A DNA stretch of 5,329 bases from an uncultured Clostridia bacterium (GCA_944384865.1 CALWVC010000110.1:1-5329), one strand, 5' to 3'; positions 1 through 5,323 are shown, counted from the stretch's first letter. Notes: a model not told the origin generated them from the letters alone. Numbers and translations: made by a program.

Positions 1-606
1 ATTAATGCCAATCAGCACCGCTTCGCGATAGCCATTTGCAGCGAACGTCTGTACTTCGCTTTGAATCTGTTCCAACGGTTTGGAACGAATCCTGCCGCGG
101 GCATAAGGAATGATGCAGTAAGAGCAAAAACGGTTGCAACCGTCCTGAATTTTTAAAAACGCTTTGGTATGTTCAAAAAAAGCATCGACCGTGGCACGAA
201 CCTGTTCCCGGTCGTGCGTTCGCAAATCCACGATTCGCTTCCTGTCGGTCAGAAACCGGTCCAGACATGCGGTCAGATCCTGATTGCTGGCGTTTCCCAA
301 CACAATGTCGGCCTGCTCCATGGCGGATGCCTCTTCCGGAAATGCCTGTGGCATACAGCCGGTAAGCACCAGAACAGCATCCGGCAGCGCTTTTCGATAT
401 TTGCGCACCATCTGCCGGGTTTTGCGGTCGCTTTCGGCCGTGACAGTGCAGGAATTGATGATAAAAACATCGGGATGATCCTGTTCAGATACGATTTCAT
501 AACCGTGACGGATCAGATCCTCCCGCATCAATTGGGTTTCATATTGATTAACCTTGCAGCCCAAGGTATAAAATCCTGCGCGCAATGAGCGATACAGTCC
601 TTCCAT
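1..606 (-). CDS. mtaB: tRNA (t6A37) methylthiotransferase MtaB, N-terminal part, cut by the left edge
   Basis: This is the first 202 codons of a MiaB/MtaB/RimO-family radical-SAM methylthiotransferase. By family knowledge MtaB adds a methylthio group to N6-threonylcarbamoyladenosine at tRNA position 37 in the cytoplasm. The UPF0004 domain (about residues 10-125) has its three cluster cysteines: C17 in YTLGCKVNQYE, C53 in NSCTVT and C84 in LTGCMPQ. The radical-SAM domain then opens with the CxxxCxxC motif at C157, C161 and C164 (QDGCNRFCSYC), followed by IIPYARG. The opening FYTLGCKVNQYE and the text around CxxxCxxC are typical of MtaB; MiaB is a less likely alternative. The rest of the radical-SAM domain and any TRAM domain lie beyond the edge. 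The ATG at 606 has no clear ribosome binding site and a very short leader. A TTG at 585-583, 12 bases after GGAAGGA, would give an N-terminus (MRAGFYTLGCK) nearer the family norm. Confidence 0.93.
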   Translation of the reverse strand, partial: MEGLYRSLRAGFYTLGCKVNQYETQLMREDLIRHGYEIVSEQDHPDVFIINSCTVTAESDRKTRQMVRKYRKALPDAVLVLTGCMPQAFPEEASAMEQADIVLGNASNQDLTACLDRFLTDRKRIVDLRTHDREQVRATVDAFFEHTKAFLKIQDGCNRFCSYCIIPYARGRIRSKPLEQIQSEVQTFAANGYREAVLIGIN

Positions 607-615
607 TGGTGATTG

Positions 616-633
616 TATTATAATATTATAATA
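616..633. repeat. Perfect 18-bp palindrome over the mtaB -10 region
   Basis: TATTATAATATTATAATA is its own reverse complement. It covers the mtaB -10 element and the likely start site. The core TTATAAT/ATTATAA has the same half-sites as the PerR box but without the central spacer base (7-0-7 rather than 7-1-7). It may be an operator, or only a consequence of overlapping TATAAT motifs in AT-rich DNA. Confidence 0.5.
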
Positions 634-653
634 TAGAATTTACAAATTTTCAA
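625..653 (-). promoter_or_regulatory. Predicted SigA-type promoter of mtaB
   Basis: Read on the minus strand, TTGAAA (653-648) is followed after exactly 17 bases by TATAAT (630-625). Transcription would start near 618, leaving only about a dozen bases before the ATG at 606. A second TATAAT at 622-617 lacks a well-spaced -35 element. Confidence 0.7.
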
Positions 654-667
654 ACACTTTATATCAA

Positions 668-696
668 TTGACATTTAGAATGTAGAAGTATATAAT
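668..696 (+). promoter_or_regulatory. Consensus SigA-type promoter of nfnAB
   Basis: TTGACA (668-673) and TATAAT (691-696) are both exact consensus hexamers and lie 17 bases apart. The predicted start is near 703, about 53 bases upstream of the nfnA ATG. This suggests strong housekeeping expression unless repressed. Confidence 0.88.
671..683. promoter_or_regulatory. Operator-like inverted repeat inside the nfnAB promoter
   Basis: ACATT-TAG-AATGT is a perfect 5-bp inverted repeat with a 3-base centre. It overlaps the end of the -35 hexamer and the first part of the spacer, where a bound repressor would block RNA polymerase. It matches no regulator consensus I recognise (not Rex, Fur, PerR or CcpA). 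A 13-bp palindrome can arise by chance. Confidence 0.3.
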
Positions 697-703
697 GAAT
701 TCG

Positions 704-737
704 TATGCAGATTGTATGGGCTATGTGGAGCTGCATA
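704..737 (+). promoter_or_regulatory. Hairpin at the 5' end of the nfnAB leader
   Basis: TATGCAG (704-710) pairs perfectly with CTGCATA (731-737) around a 20-base loop. The stem begins at the predicted transcript start and ends seven bases before the nfnA ribosome binding site, which stays unpaired. Such 5'-terminal stems often protect mRNA from 5'-end decay; that role is inferred here. Confidence 0.4.
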
Positions 738-743
738 ACAGGT

Positions 744-748
744 GGAGG
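744..748 (+). promoter_or_regulatory. Ribosome binding site that sets the nfnA start
   Basis: GGAGG lies 7 bases before the ATG at 756, which is ideal spacing. The in-frame ATG at 750 is only one base past the motif, and the ATG at 705 sits at the predicted transcript start with no binding site, so 756 is chosen. Confidence 0.85.
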
Positions 749-755
749 AATGAGA

Positions 756-1601
756 ATGTTCAAAATTGTGAAAAAGCGCGTGCTCAACGAACAGATGACA
801 CATTTATCGATTGAAGCGCCGTTTATTGCCAGAAAAGCGAAAGCCGGGCAATTTATCATTTTGCGGATTGATGAGTTCGGCGAGCGGATTCCGCTGACTG
901 TTGCCGGAACCGATCCACAGAACGGTACGGTGGATATCATTTATCAGACGGTGGGGTATACCACGAAATTGTTGAATACGTTGGAGCAAGGCGATTATTT
1001 GTTGGATGTCGTCGGCCCGTTGGGAAAGGCCTCCGAGCTGGATGGCTATAAAAACGCCGTGGTGATCGGCGGCGGCACCGGGACTGCAATCGCGCTGCCG
1101 CAGGCAAAGGCGCTCAAAGATCTGGGAACAAAGGTGACGATGGTCTCCGGATTCCGGAATAAGGATCTTATTATTTTGGAAGAGGAAATGGCCGCCGCCT
1201 CGGACCGGCTGGTCATTATGACCGACGATGGTTCGAACGGGCATAAAGGGTTTGTGACCAACGCGCTGGAAGAATTGATCCGGCAGGATCCGACCATTGA
1301 CTTTGTGGTGGCGATCGGACCGATTCCGATGATGAAAGCGGTTTGTATGCTGACAAAAAAGCACAACATCAAAACGATGATCAGCATGAATTCTACCATG
1401 ATTGACGGCACGGGCATGTGCGGCGGCTGTCGGGTGACGGTAGGCGGTAAAATCAAATTTGCCTGTGTAGACGGTCCGGATTTTGACGGGCATGAGGTGG
1501 ATTTTGACGAAGCGATGAAACGCGGGAAAATGTATGATGACGAAGAACGGGAAGCGGCGGCGCATCCCTGCAGACTGTTAGGAGGCAATCACAATGGCTA
1601 A
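756..1601 (+). CDS. nfnA: NfnA: small subunit of electron-bifurcating NADH-dependent ferredoxin:NADP+ oxidoreductase
   Basis: This 281-residue protein is a ferredoxin-NADP reductase-like flavoprotein of the usual NfnA size. In NfnAB, known from clostridia and Thermotoga, NfnA binds NAD(H), one FAD and a [2Fe-2S] cluster. With NfnB it couples NADH and reduced ferredoxin oxidation to reduction of two NADP+ in the cytoplasm. Residues 1-98 form the FAD barrel with the RIPLT motif (44-48). Residues 99-215 form the nucleotide domain with the glycine loop GGGTGTA (105-111). The C-terminal cluster site reads D217-x4-C222-x2-C225-x11-C237. The related PyrK has a cysteine where D217 stands, and an Asp ligand is a reported feature of NfnA, so this favours NfnA over PyrK. 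No pyrD is adjacent. The pair is also annotated as sulfide dehydrogenase (SudB). The stop codon lies inside nfnB, so translation is probably coupled. Confidence 0.93.
   Translation: MFKIVKKRVLNEQMTHLSIEAPFIARKAKAGQFIILRIDEFGERIPLTVAGTDPQNGTVDIIYQTVGYTTKLLNTLEQGDYLLDVVGPLGKASELDGYKNAVVIGGGTGTAIALPQAKALKDLGTKVTMVSGFRNKDLIILEEEMAAASDRLVIMTDDGSNGHKGFVTNALEELIRQDPTIDFVVAIGPIPMMKAVCMLTKKHNIKTMISMNSTMIDGTGMCGGCRVTVGGKIKFACVDGPDFDGHEVDFDEAMKRGKMYDDEEREAAAHPCRLLGGNHNG
1580..1585 (+). promoter_or_regulatory. Ribosome binding site of nfnB within nfnA
   Basis: A perfect AGGAGG lies 8 bases before the nfnB ATG at 1594, within the last codons of nfnA. Together with the 8-base gene overlap this supports coupled, roughly equimolar synthesis of the two subunits. 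Confidence 0.88.
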
Positions 1602-2985
1602 TATGAGATTGGATAAAGTTGCGATGCCTTCACAGGCGCCGGACGTGCGAAACAAAAATTTCGACGAGGTGGCGTTGGGCTATACGCTGGAGGATGCCAA
1701 AGAAGAAGCCTCCCGTTGTCTGCATTGTAAAAACAAGCCCTGTGTGAATGGCTGTCCGGTTTCGGTCCGGATTCCGGAATTTATCGCTGCGATCAACGAC
1801 GACGATCTGGAAAAGGCTTATGAAATTATCAAAAGCACCAATTCGTTGCCGGCCGTGTGCGGCCGTGTATGTCCGCAGGAGACGCAGTGTGAGTCCAAGT
1901 GCGTCCGGGGCATTAAGGGCGATCCGGTTGGAATCGGGCGGCTGGAACGGTTCGTGGCCGACTGGGCAATGGAGCATTGCGGTAAACAGGAGGTTTGCAA
2001 ACCGGAGCCCAACGGTAAAAAGGTTGCGGTGATCGGGTCCGGTCCGAGCGGATTGACCTGTGCCGGAGATCTGGCTAAAAAAGGGTACGCAGTTACCATT
2101 TTTGAGGCGTTTCATGTGGCCGGCGGTGTGTTGATGTATGGCATTCCCGAGTTTCGTCTGCCAAAAACAATTGTTCAAAATGAGATTGCCGAGCTGCAGA
2201 AACTGGGGGTTCAAATTGAGACCGATATGGTTATCGGCAAGGTGCTCTCGATTGATGAATTGATGGAGGAAATGGGCTTTGACGCGGTGTTTATTGGCAC
2301 CGGCGCAGGCTTGCCCCGGTTTATGAATATCGAAGGAGAGTCGCTGCTGGGCGTGCTGTCTTCCAATGAGTTTCTGACCCGGGTCAATCTGATGAAGGCT
2401 TATAAACCGGCGTATGACACACCGATTCGTAAGATGCATAATGTGGCGGTTGTAGGCGGCGGTAACGTGGCGATGGATGCAGCGCGCTGTTCCAAACGGC
2501 TGGGGGCCGAAAATGTTTATATTGTTTACCGGCGTTCTGAGGCAGAGATGCCTGCTCGAAATGAGGAGATCCATCACGCCAAAGAAGAAGGCATTCAGTT
2601 TATGATGCTGAGTAACCCGGTTCGGATCAACGGCGATGAAAACGGCCGGGTGCAGTCTGTCACCTGCGTGAAGATGGAACTGGGCGAGCCGGATGAATCC
2701 GGACGGCGTTCGCCGATTCCAATTGCAAACAGTGAATTTGATCTGCCGGTAGACACGGTCATTATGGCGCTGGGCGGAAGTCCGAATCCCTTGATTCGAT
2801 CCACAACCAAAGGGCTGGAATCCAATAAACGCGGTTGCCTGGTGGTGCATGAAGATACGCTGCAAACGACTCGGGAGGGCGTATATGCAGGCGGAGACGC
2901 GGTGACCGGCGCGGCGACGGTTATTTTGGCCATGGGTGCGGGAAAAACCGCGGCCAAATCAATCGACGAGTACTTAAGCAAATAA
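1594..2985 (+). CDS. nfnB: NfnB: large subunit of electron-bifurcating transhydrogenase (GltD/GltA-like)
   Basis: This 463-residue protein belongs to the glutamate-synthase small-subunit family. It is NfnB by its pairing with nfnA; automated annotation often calls it GltA or GltD, but no glutamate synthase large subunit is present. NfnB carries the bifurcating FAD, the NADP(H) site and two [4Fe-4S] clusters that pass electrons to and from ferredoxin. The N-terminal cluster domain has C42, C45, C50, C54 and C89, C93, C99, C103. By analogy with dihydropyrimidine dehydrogenase, E119 in IGRLERFVAD may be the eighth, non-cysteine ligand (inference). The FAD loop is GSGPSG (148-153). The NADP loop is GGGNVAMDAAR (288-298), with R313 and R314 in VYRRSEAEMP placed to bind the 2'-phosphate. 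A second FAD motif, YAGGD, is at 431-435. Length matches the family. TAA is followed directly by in-frame TGA. I see no ATA isoleucine codon in nfnA or nfnB. Confidence 0.95.
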   Translation: MANMRLDKVAMPSQAPDVRNKNFDEVALGYTLEDAKEEASRCLHCKNKPCVNGCPVSVRIPEFIAAINDDDLEKAYEIIKSTNSLPAVCGRVCPQETQCESKCVRGIKGDPVGIGRLERFVADWAMEHCGKQEVCKPEPNGKKVAVIGSGPSGLTCAGDLAKKGYAVTIFEAFHVAGGVLMYGIPEFRLPKTIVQNEIAELQKLGVQIETDMVIGKVLSIDELMEEMGFDAVFIGTGAGLPRFMNIEGESLLGVLSSNEFLTRVNLMKAYKPAYDTPIRKMHNVAVVGGGNVAMDAARCSKRLGAENVYIVYRRSEAEMPARNEEIHHAKEEGIQFMMLSNPVRINGDENGRVQSVTCVKMELGEPDESGRRSPIPIANSEFDLPVDTVIMALGGSPNPLIRSTTKGLESNKRGCLVVHEDTLQTTREGVYAGGDAVTGAATVILAMGAGKTAAKSIDEYLSK

Positions 2986-2990
2986 TGAAA

Positions 2991-3035
2991 CAACAGCGGA
3001 TGCGTCATATTTGATAGCGCATCCGCTGTTGTTTT
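2991..3035 (+). terminator. Rho-independent terminator of nfnAB
   Basis: A perfect 14-bp stem (2991-3004 with 3018-3031) encloses a 13-base loop and is followed by TTTTG. It starts 5 bases after the nfnB stop codon. The A-run before the stem (2988-2990) can lengthen the pairing into the T-run. The T-run is short, so some read-through into the structured region beyond is possible. Confidence 0.88.
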
Positions 3036-3100
3036 GTAATAGCCTCCCGATGATGCCGGCAACGAGCGTGGATGATGGATAAAAACATACTATATGAAAG

Positions 3101-3155
3101 CCCGGATCTGCCAATCTAACAACAAGATCCGGGAGGCTCTCTGAAGAAAGAGGGC
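3101..3155 (+). repeat. Two tandem hairpins with a competing upstream pairing
   Basis: CCCGGATCT (3101-3109) pairs with AGATCCGGG (3125-3133). GCTCTCT (3136-3142) pairs with AGAGGGC (3149-3155, one G-T pair) around GAAGAA. The alternative AGCCTCCCG (3041-3049) with CGGGAGGCT (3130-3138) is a perfect 9-bp helix that would disrupt both. Confidence 0.6.
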
Positions 3156-3652
3156 AATTGTTCAGAATATACGAAGCGGAACCGCCAAATCCACATCATA
3201 TGGTCCATCGTAACCTGAGCAAGGCCGATGAATGGATCAGAATTAATAAAAAATCATGTTCCGCAAGAGTCTTTTCTGTGGGGAAGCATGTGATTCAGAG
3301 CGCTATAGCATGTACGCAGGAGGATGGCAGAGGATCATCGGGCGTTTATGCAGATATGAAACTGATATACAGAACAATATATGAACAAGAACGCGCGGAA
3401 ATAATAGAACATGAACGTCCGGCGTATATCCGCATACGCGATCAGTATACCGCCGGCGTGTACCGCAGATGACGGGGAATCAGAACGAAACAGGCGGTTT
3501 GATGATTTTTGACAGGCAGGCAAATTTGAAATGTCAATATGGGAACGGCCGGTCCTGTGCGGGGAAAACTTTTGTGAAGATGGCAGGAGACGATAGAACC
3601 TGCAAGGGACGTACAGAGCCAAGCACTGAAAAGAAGACAGGGACGTTTCTAT

Positions 3653-3705
3653 ACGCCTGAAAGCGCATAGACCCGTTTGCGGGCGGCAGCGCTTTCGGGG
3701 GGCGT
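3653..3705 (+). repeat. Long interrupted stem-loop near the 3' end of the structured region
   Basis: ACGCC (3653-3657) pairs with GGCGT (3701-3705), GAAAGCGC (3659-3666) with GCGCTTTC (3689-3696), and CCCG (3672-3675) with CGGG (3680-3683) around TTTG. An asymmetric bulge (one base against four) and a five-by-five internal loop separate the helices. This architecture is typical of a folded RNA rather than a plain terminator. Confidence 0.6.
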
Positions 3706-3716
3706 CGAAATAAATA

Positions 3717-3748
3717 ATACCCCTTTCAGGTAACCCTGAAAGGGGTAT
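3717..3748 (-). terminator. Strong hairpin, probable terminator for leftward clc transcripts
   Basis: A perfect 14-bp stem (3717-3730 with 3735-3748) has a TAAC tetraloop. Read on the minus strand it is followed by the T-rich tail TATTATTTATTT (3718-3707, overlapping the end of the stem), as expected for a terminator about 125 bases after the clc stop. On the plus strand it is followed by ATTGTCC, without a T-run, but it could still define a 3' end for rightward RNA. Confidence 0.65.
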
Positions 3749-3762
3749 ATTGTCCGTATAAT

Positions 3763-3779
3763 GCCCTTTTGGGGCTTTT
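3763..3779 (+). terminator. Small terminator-like hairpin, rightward
   Basis: GCCC (3763-3766) pairs with GGGC (3772-3775) around TTTTG and is followed by TTTT (3776-3779). The stem is short. Placed just after the 14-bp hairpin, it could stop rightward transcription before it runs into the convergent clc gene. Confidence 0.4.
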
Positions 3780-3781
3780 GC

Positions 3782-3805
3782 AGCCTTTCGGTCGGGCCGG
3801 AGGCT
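3782..3805. repeat. Hairpin AGCCT/AGGCT between the convergent units
   Basis: AGCCT (3782-3786) pairs with AGGCT (3801-3805) and CGG (3789-3791) with CCG (3797-3799), around TCGGG. The outer right arm can instead pair with 3041-3047. Function unknown. Confidence 0.4.
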
Positions 3806-3827
3806 TGGTTCAAACTATTTGTAACTG

Positions 3828-3870
3828 AGAGAAGCGATTGTTCAGATACCCTGTTATAAATTGCTTCTCT
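3828..3870 (-). repeat. 12-bp stem-loop directly after the clc stop codon
   Basis: Positions 3828-3839 pair with 3859-3870 (11 Watson-Crick pairs and one G-T) around a 19-base loop. On the clc strand the stem begins two bases after the TAG stop at 3875-3873. No T-run follows (CAGTTACAAATAG), so it is not a classic terminator. It may protect the mRNA 3' end, with termination at 3748-3717. Confidence 0.55.
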
Positions 3871-3872
3871 GG

Positions 3873-5180
3873 CTATTTGGTATGAATATTGATAAATTCG
3901 GGCTTATATTTGGAATAGACGATTTTCTGGGTGCTGTAAAACCCGGAATACCCGGACAATAAATAACTTACGGCAACTGCCAGCAGAAAATAAGGGATTC
4001 CCCGATAGCCGAACAGTTCACATGCTATCAGCAGAGACGCCAGCGGACAATTGGTAACGCCGCAGAATACGCTGACCATGCCGATGCCTGCGGCAAAGGA
4101 GGGATTCATGCCGATCAGATCGCCGAACCAGCAGCCGAATACTGCGCCGACAAAGAATGCCGGAACGATCTCGCCGCCTTTGAATCCTGCGGCAATTGTA
4201 ACGGCGGTTAGCAGTATTTTTAATACAAAATCCTGCCAGTTGGCAACACCGGACAGCGCCTGATTGATCGTGTCCAGTCCTGCCCCCAATGCCGACCGGT
4301 TGCCAGATAGTAATACAATGCCAATAATCAGGGCGCTGCCCAGTAGGATGCGGAAATATTGGCTTTTAATGAAGTTGAGCAATTTATGAGATAACTTCAA
4401 CACCCGGCAGAAAAGCACGCTGATCAGCGCGCAACCGGCAGCCAGCCCTAAAACCTGTAAAGTCGTGACAATGTTGAATGCGGTGGCGGTTGAAATAGAG
4501 GCGAATTCATTTGGCAATGAGAATGCGTGTGCAATATAACTGGCGGTGATTGCAGATACAGCGCAGGGCAGCAGGGCGGAATAATACATTACGCCGACGC
4601 TGATCACCTCGATGGCAAAGATTGCCGCACCGATCGGTGTTCCGAACAGCGCGGAGAAGCAGGCACTCATGCCGCACATCGTCAGGATGTTGATGTCTTT
4701 GTCATCCATCTCACGGATCCGGCCGTTCCACTGAGCCAGACTGCCGCCAATTTGCAGGGCGGCGCCCTCCCGACCCGCTGAACCGCCGGTTAAATGTGTG
4801 ATCAGCGTGGATACGAAGATCAGCGGGGCCATCAGAAAGGGTATTTTTTCTTCCATTCGGATTGCAGATAAAATCAGGTTGGTTCCGCGGCTTTCATTAA
4901 AGCCGCAGATATGATACAAAAATACAATTAACACGCCGCCAACCGGCAGCAGAAAAAACAGCCAATCGTGATTCTGCCGCTGCTGTGTTACATAATCCAG
5001 TGACAGACGAAAAGCAATACCGACCAGACCGATAGCAACGCCGGTCAAAAAAGAACGCCAAATCCAGGTGAAAAAATGCACCAAAATCTTTTTGAAGTTG
5101 ATGGTTTCGTGTTTATAATAACGCAGTAGCACACGCAATCCGCGAGGAAGTTTATTCCATAATTTGCGCAGCCATTCCAT
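3873..5180 (-). CDS. CLC-family anion transporter, probable CLC-F type fluoride/proton antiporter
   Basis: This 435-residue integral membrane protein has about ten or more hydrophobic segments across residues 42-410, after a basic N-terminal tail. CLC signatures are clear: GREGAALQIGG (136-146) with gating glutamate E138, TPIGAAIFAIE (181-191), and GGEIVPAFFVGAVFG (335-349) in place of GxFxP. Three details favour the fluoride-exporting CLC-F clade over chloride CLCs: GTNLI (99-103) replaces GSGIP; the internal proton glutamate after E191 is V192; and a glutamate (E337) occupies the GGE motif, as I recall for characterised CLC-F proteins. It is shorter than E. coli ClcA, as CLC-F proteins are. 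The likely role is fluoride efflux driven by proton entry. The ATG at 5180 is chosen because AGGTG lies 6 bases upstream; a GTG at 5189 overlaps that site. CLC membership is certain; fluoride specificity is inferred. Confidence 0.93.
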   Translation of the reverse strand: MEWLRKLWNKLPRGLRVLLRYYKHETINFKKILVHFFTWIWRSFLTGVAIGLVGIAFRLSLDYVTQQRQNHDWLFFLLPVGGVLIVFLYHICGFNESRGTNLILSAIRMEEKIPFLMAPLIFVSTLITHLTGGSAGREGAALQIGGSLAQWNGRIREMDDKDINILTMCGMSACFSALFGTPIGAAIFAIEVISVGVMYYSALLPCAVSAITASYIAHAFSLPNEFASISTATAFNIVTTLQVLGLAAGCALISVLFCRVLKLSHKLLNFIKSQYFRILLGSALIIGIVLLSGNRSALGAGLDTINQALSGVANWQDFVLKILLTAVTIAAGFKGGEIVPAFFVGAVFGCWFGDLIGMNPSFAAGIGMVSVFCGVTNCPLASLLIACELFGYRGIPYFLLAVAVSYLLSGYSGFYSTQKIVYSKYKPEFINIHTK

Positions 5181-5186
5181 CGTTCT

Positions 5187-5191
5187 CACCT
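5187..5191 (-). promoter_or_regulatory. Ribosome binding site that sets the clc start
   Basis: On the minus strand AGGTG (5191-5187) is followed after 6 bases by the ATG at 5180. The in-frame GTG at 5189-5187 lies inside this motif and so is unlikely to be the start. Confidence 0.65.
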
Positions 5192-5212
5192 GCCTGTATT
5201 TTTTTCGATTTT

Positions 5213-5241
5213 ATTATACAGTCCTTTGACACGGAACGCAA
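5213..5241 (-). promoter_or_regulatory. Predicted SigA-type promoter of the CLC gene
   Basis: On the minus strand TTGCGT (5241-5236) and a perfect TATAAT (5218-5213) are 17 bases apart. Transcription would start near 5206, giving a leader of about 25 bases, too short for a riboswitch. Confidence 0.75.
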
Positions 5242-5260
5242 GCACAGAATGATTTTATGT

Positions 5261-5289
5261 TTGCTTTTTATAAGATATAATGGTATAAT
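5261..5289 (+). promoter_or_regulatory. Extended -10 promoter of a divergent gene beyond the right edge
   Basis: TTGCTT (5261-5266) lies 17 bases before TATAAT (5284-5289), which is preceded by TGG, making an extended TGnTATAAT. A second TATAAT is at 5276-5281. The predicted start is near 5296. Confidence 0.72.
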
Positions 5290-5319
5290 GGCCGCATAAG
5301 CAGTTATGATTCGCTGCAC

Positions 5320-5323
5320 GGAG
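5320..5323 (+). promoter_or_regulatory. Possible ribosome binding site of the next gene
   Basis: GGAG lies about 25 bases after the predicted transcript start, so the start codon is probably a few bases past the edge. An ATG at 5306 also stays open to the edge (eight codons) but has no binding site. Confidence 0.4.

Larger units (their letters stand above)
3041..3779 (+). ncRNA. Candidate large structured RNA or structured untranslated region, family unknown
   Basis: No convincing protein gene lies between the nfnAB terminator and the clc stop codon. Read on the plus strand the stretch is purine-rich and full of inverted repeats. Examples are 3101-3109/3125-3133 (9 bp), 3136-3142/3149-3155 (7 bp), 3206-3210/3226-3230, 3255-3262/3282-3290 (8 bp, one bulge), 3308-3317/3342-3351 (GCAT and ACGC, two-base internal loop), 3422-3427/3434-3439, 3509-3514/3532-3537, 3583-3587/3599-3603 and the two-part stem at 3653-3705. 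AGCCTCC at 3041-3047 can pair with GGAGGCT at 3799-3805, which would close the whole region. The plus-strand ORFs at 3158-3472 (TTG start) and 3469-3660 resemble nothing I know; the first uses ATA for 7 of 11 isoleucines, whereas I see no ATA in nfnAB. I find no good promoter upstream, so it may be made by read-through. Ends are approximate. A decayed gene remnant is the main alternative. Confidence 0.35.

Noticed and set aside
169..588. Plus-strand ORF of 139 codons at the left end
   Set aside because: It is the antisense of mtaB, whose cysteine motifs on the minus strand are clear.
705..755. Longer N-terminus for NfnA starting at the ATG at 705
   Set aside because: This ATG lies at the predicted transcript start with no ribosome binding site, inside the leader hairpin. 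The ATG at 756 has GGAGG at 7 bases and gives the family N-terminus MFKIVKKR.
804..1588. Long minus-strand ORFs opposite nfnA and nfnB (also 1630-2865 and 2595-3062)
   Set aside because: They are antisense shadows of strongly supported genes, and their translations lack family motifs.
3066..3094. Promoter for the candidate structured RNA around ATACTATAT
   Set aside because: TACTAT is a poor -10 and no acceptable -35 lies about 17 bases upstream.
3158..3472. Plus-strand ORF of 104 codons with a TTG start, and the 63-codon ORF at 3469-3660
   Set aside because: No recognisable motif. The first has a non-ATG start and uses ATA for 7 of 11 isoleucines, whereas nfnAB has none. Both run through the inverted repeats of the candidate structured RNA. 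A degenerate gene cannot be excluded.
3335..3622. Minus-strand ORF of 95 codons
   Set aside because: Lies opposite the structured region, has no convincing protein features, and is best explained by chance.
3041..3805. Transposon-like element bounded by AGCCTCC/GGAGGCT inverted ends
   Set aside because: The matching ends are only 7-9 bp, there is no target-site duplication (TAAT against TGGT flanks), and no transposase is encoded.
5226..5231. TTGACA on the plus strand near the right end
   Set aside because: No -10 element lies at suitable spacing; the promoter at 5261-5289 fits much better.
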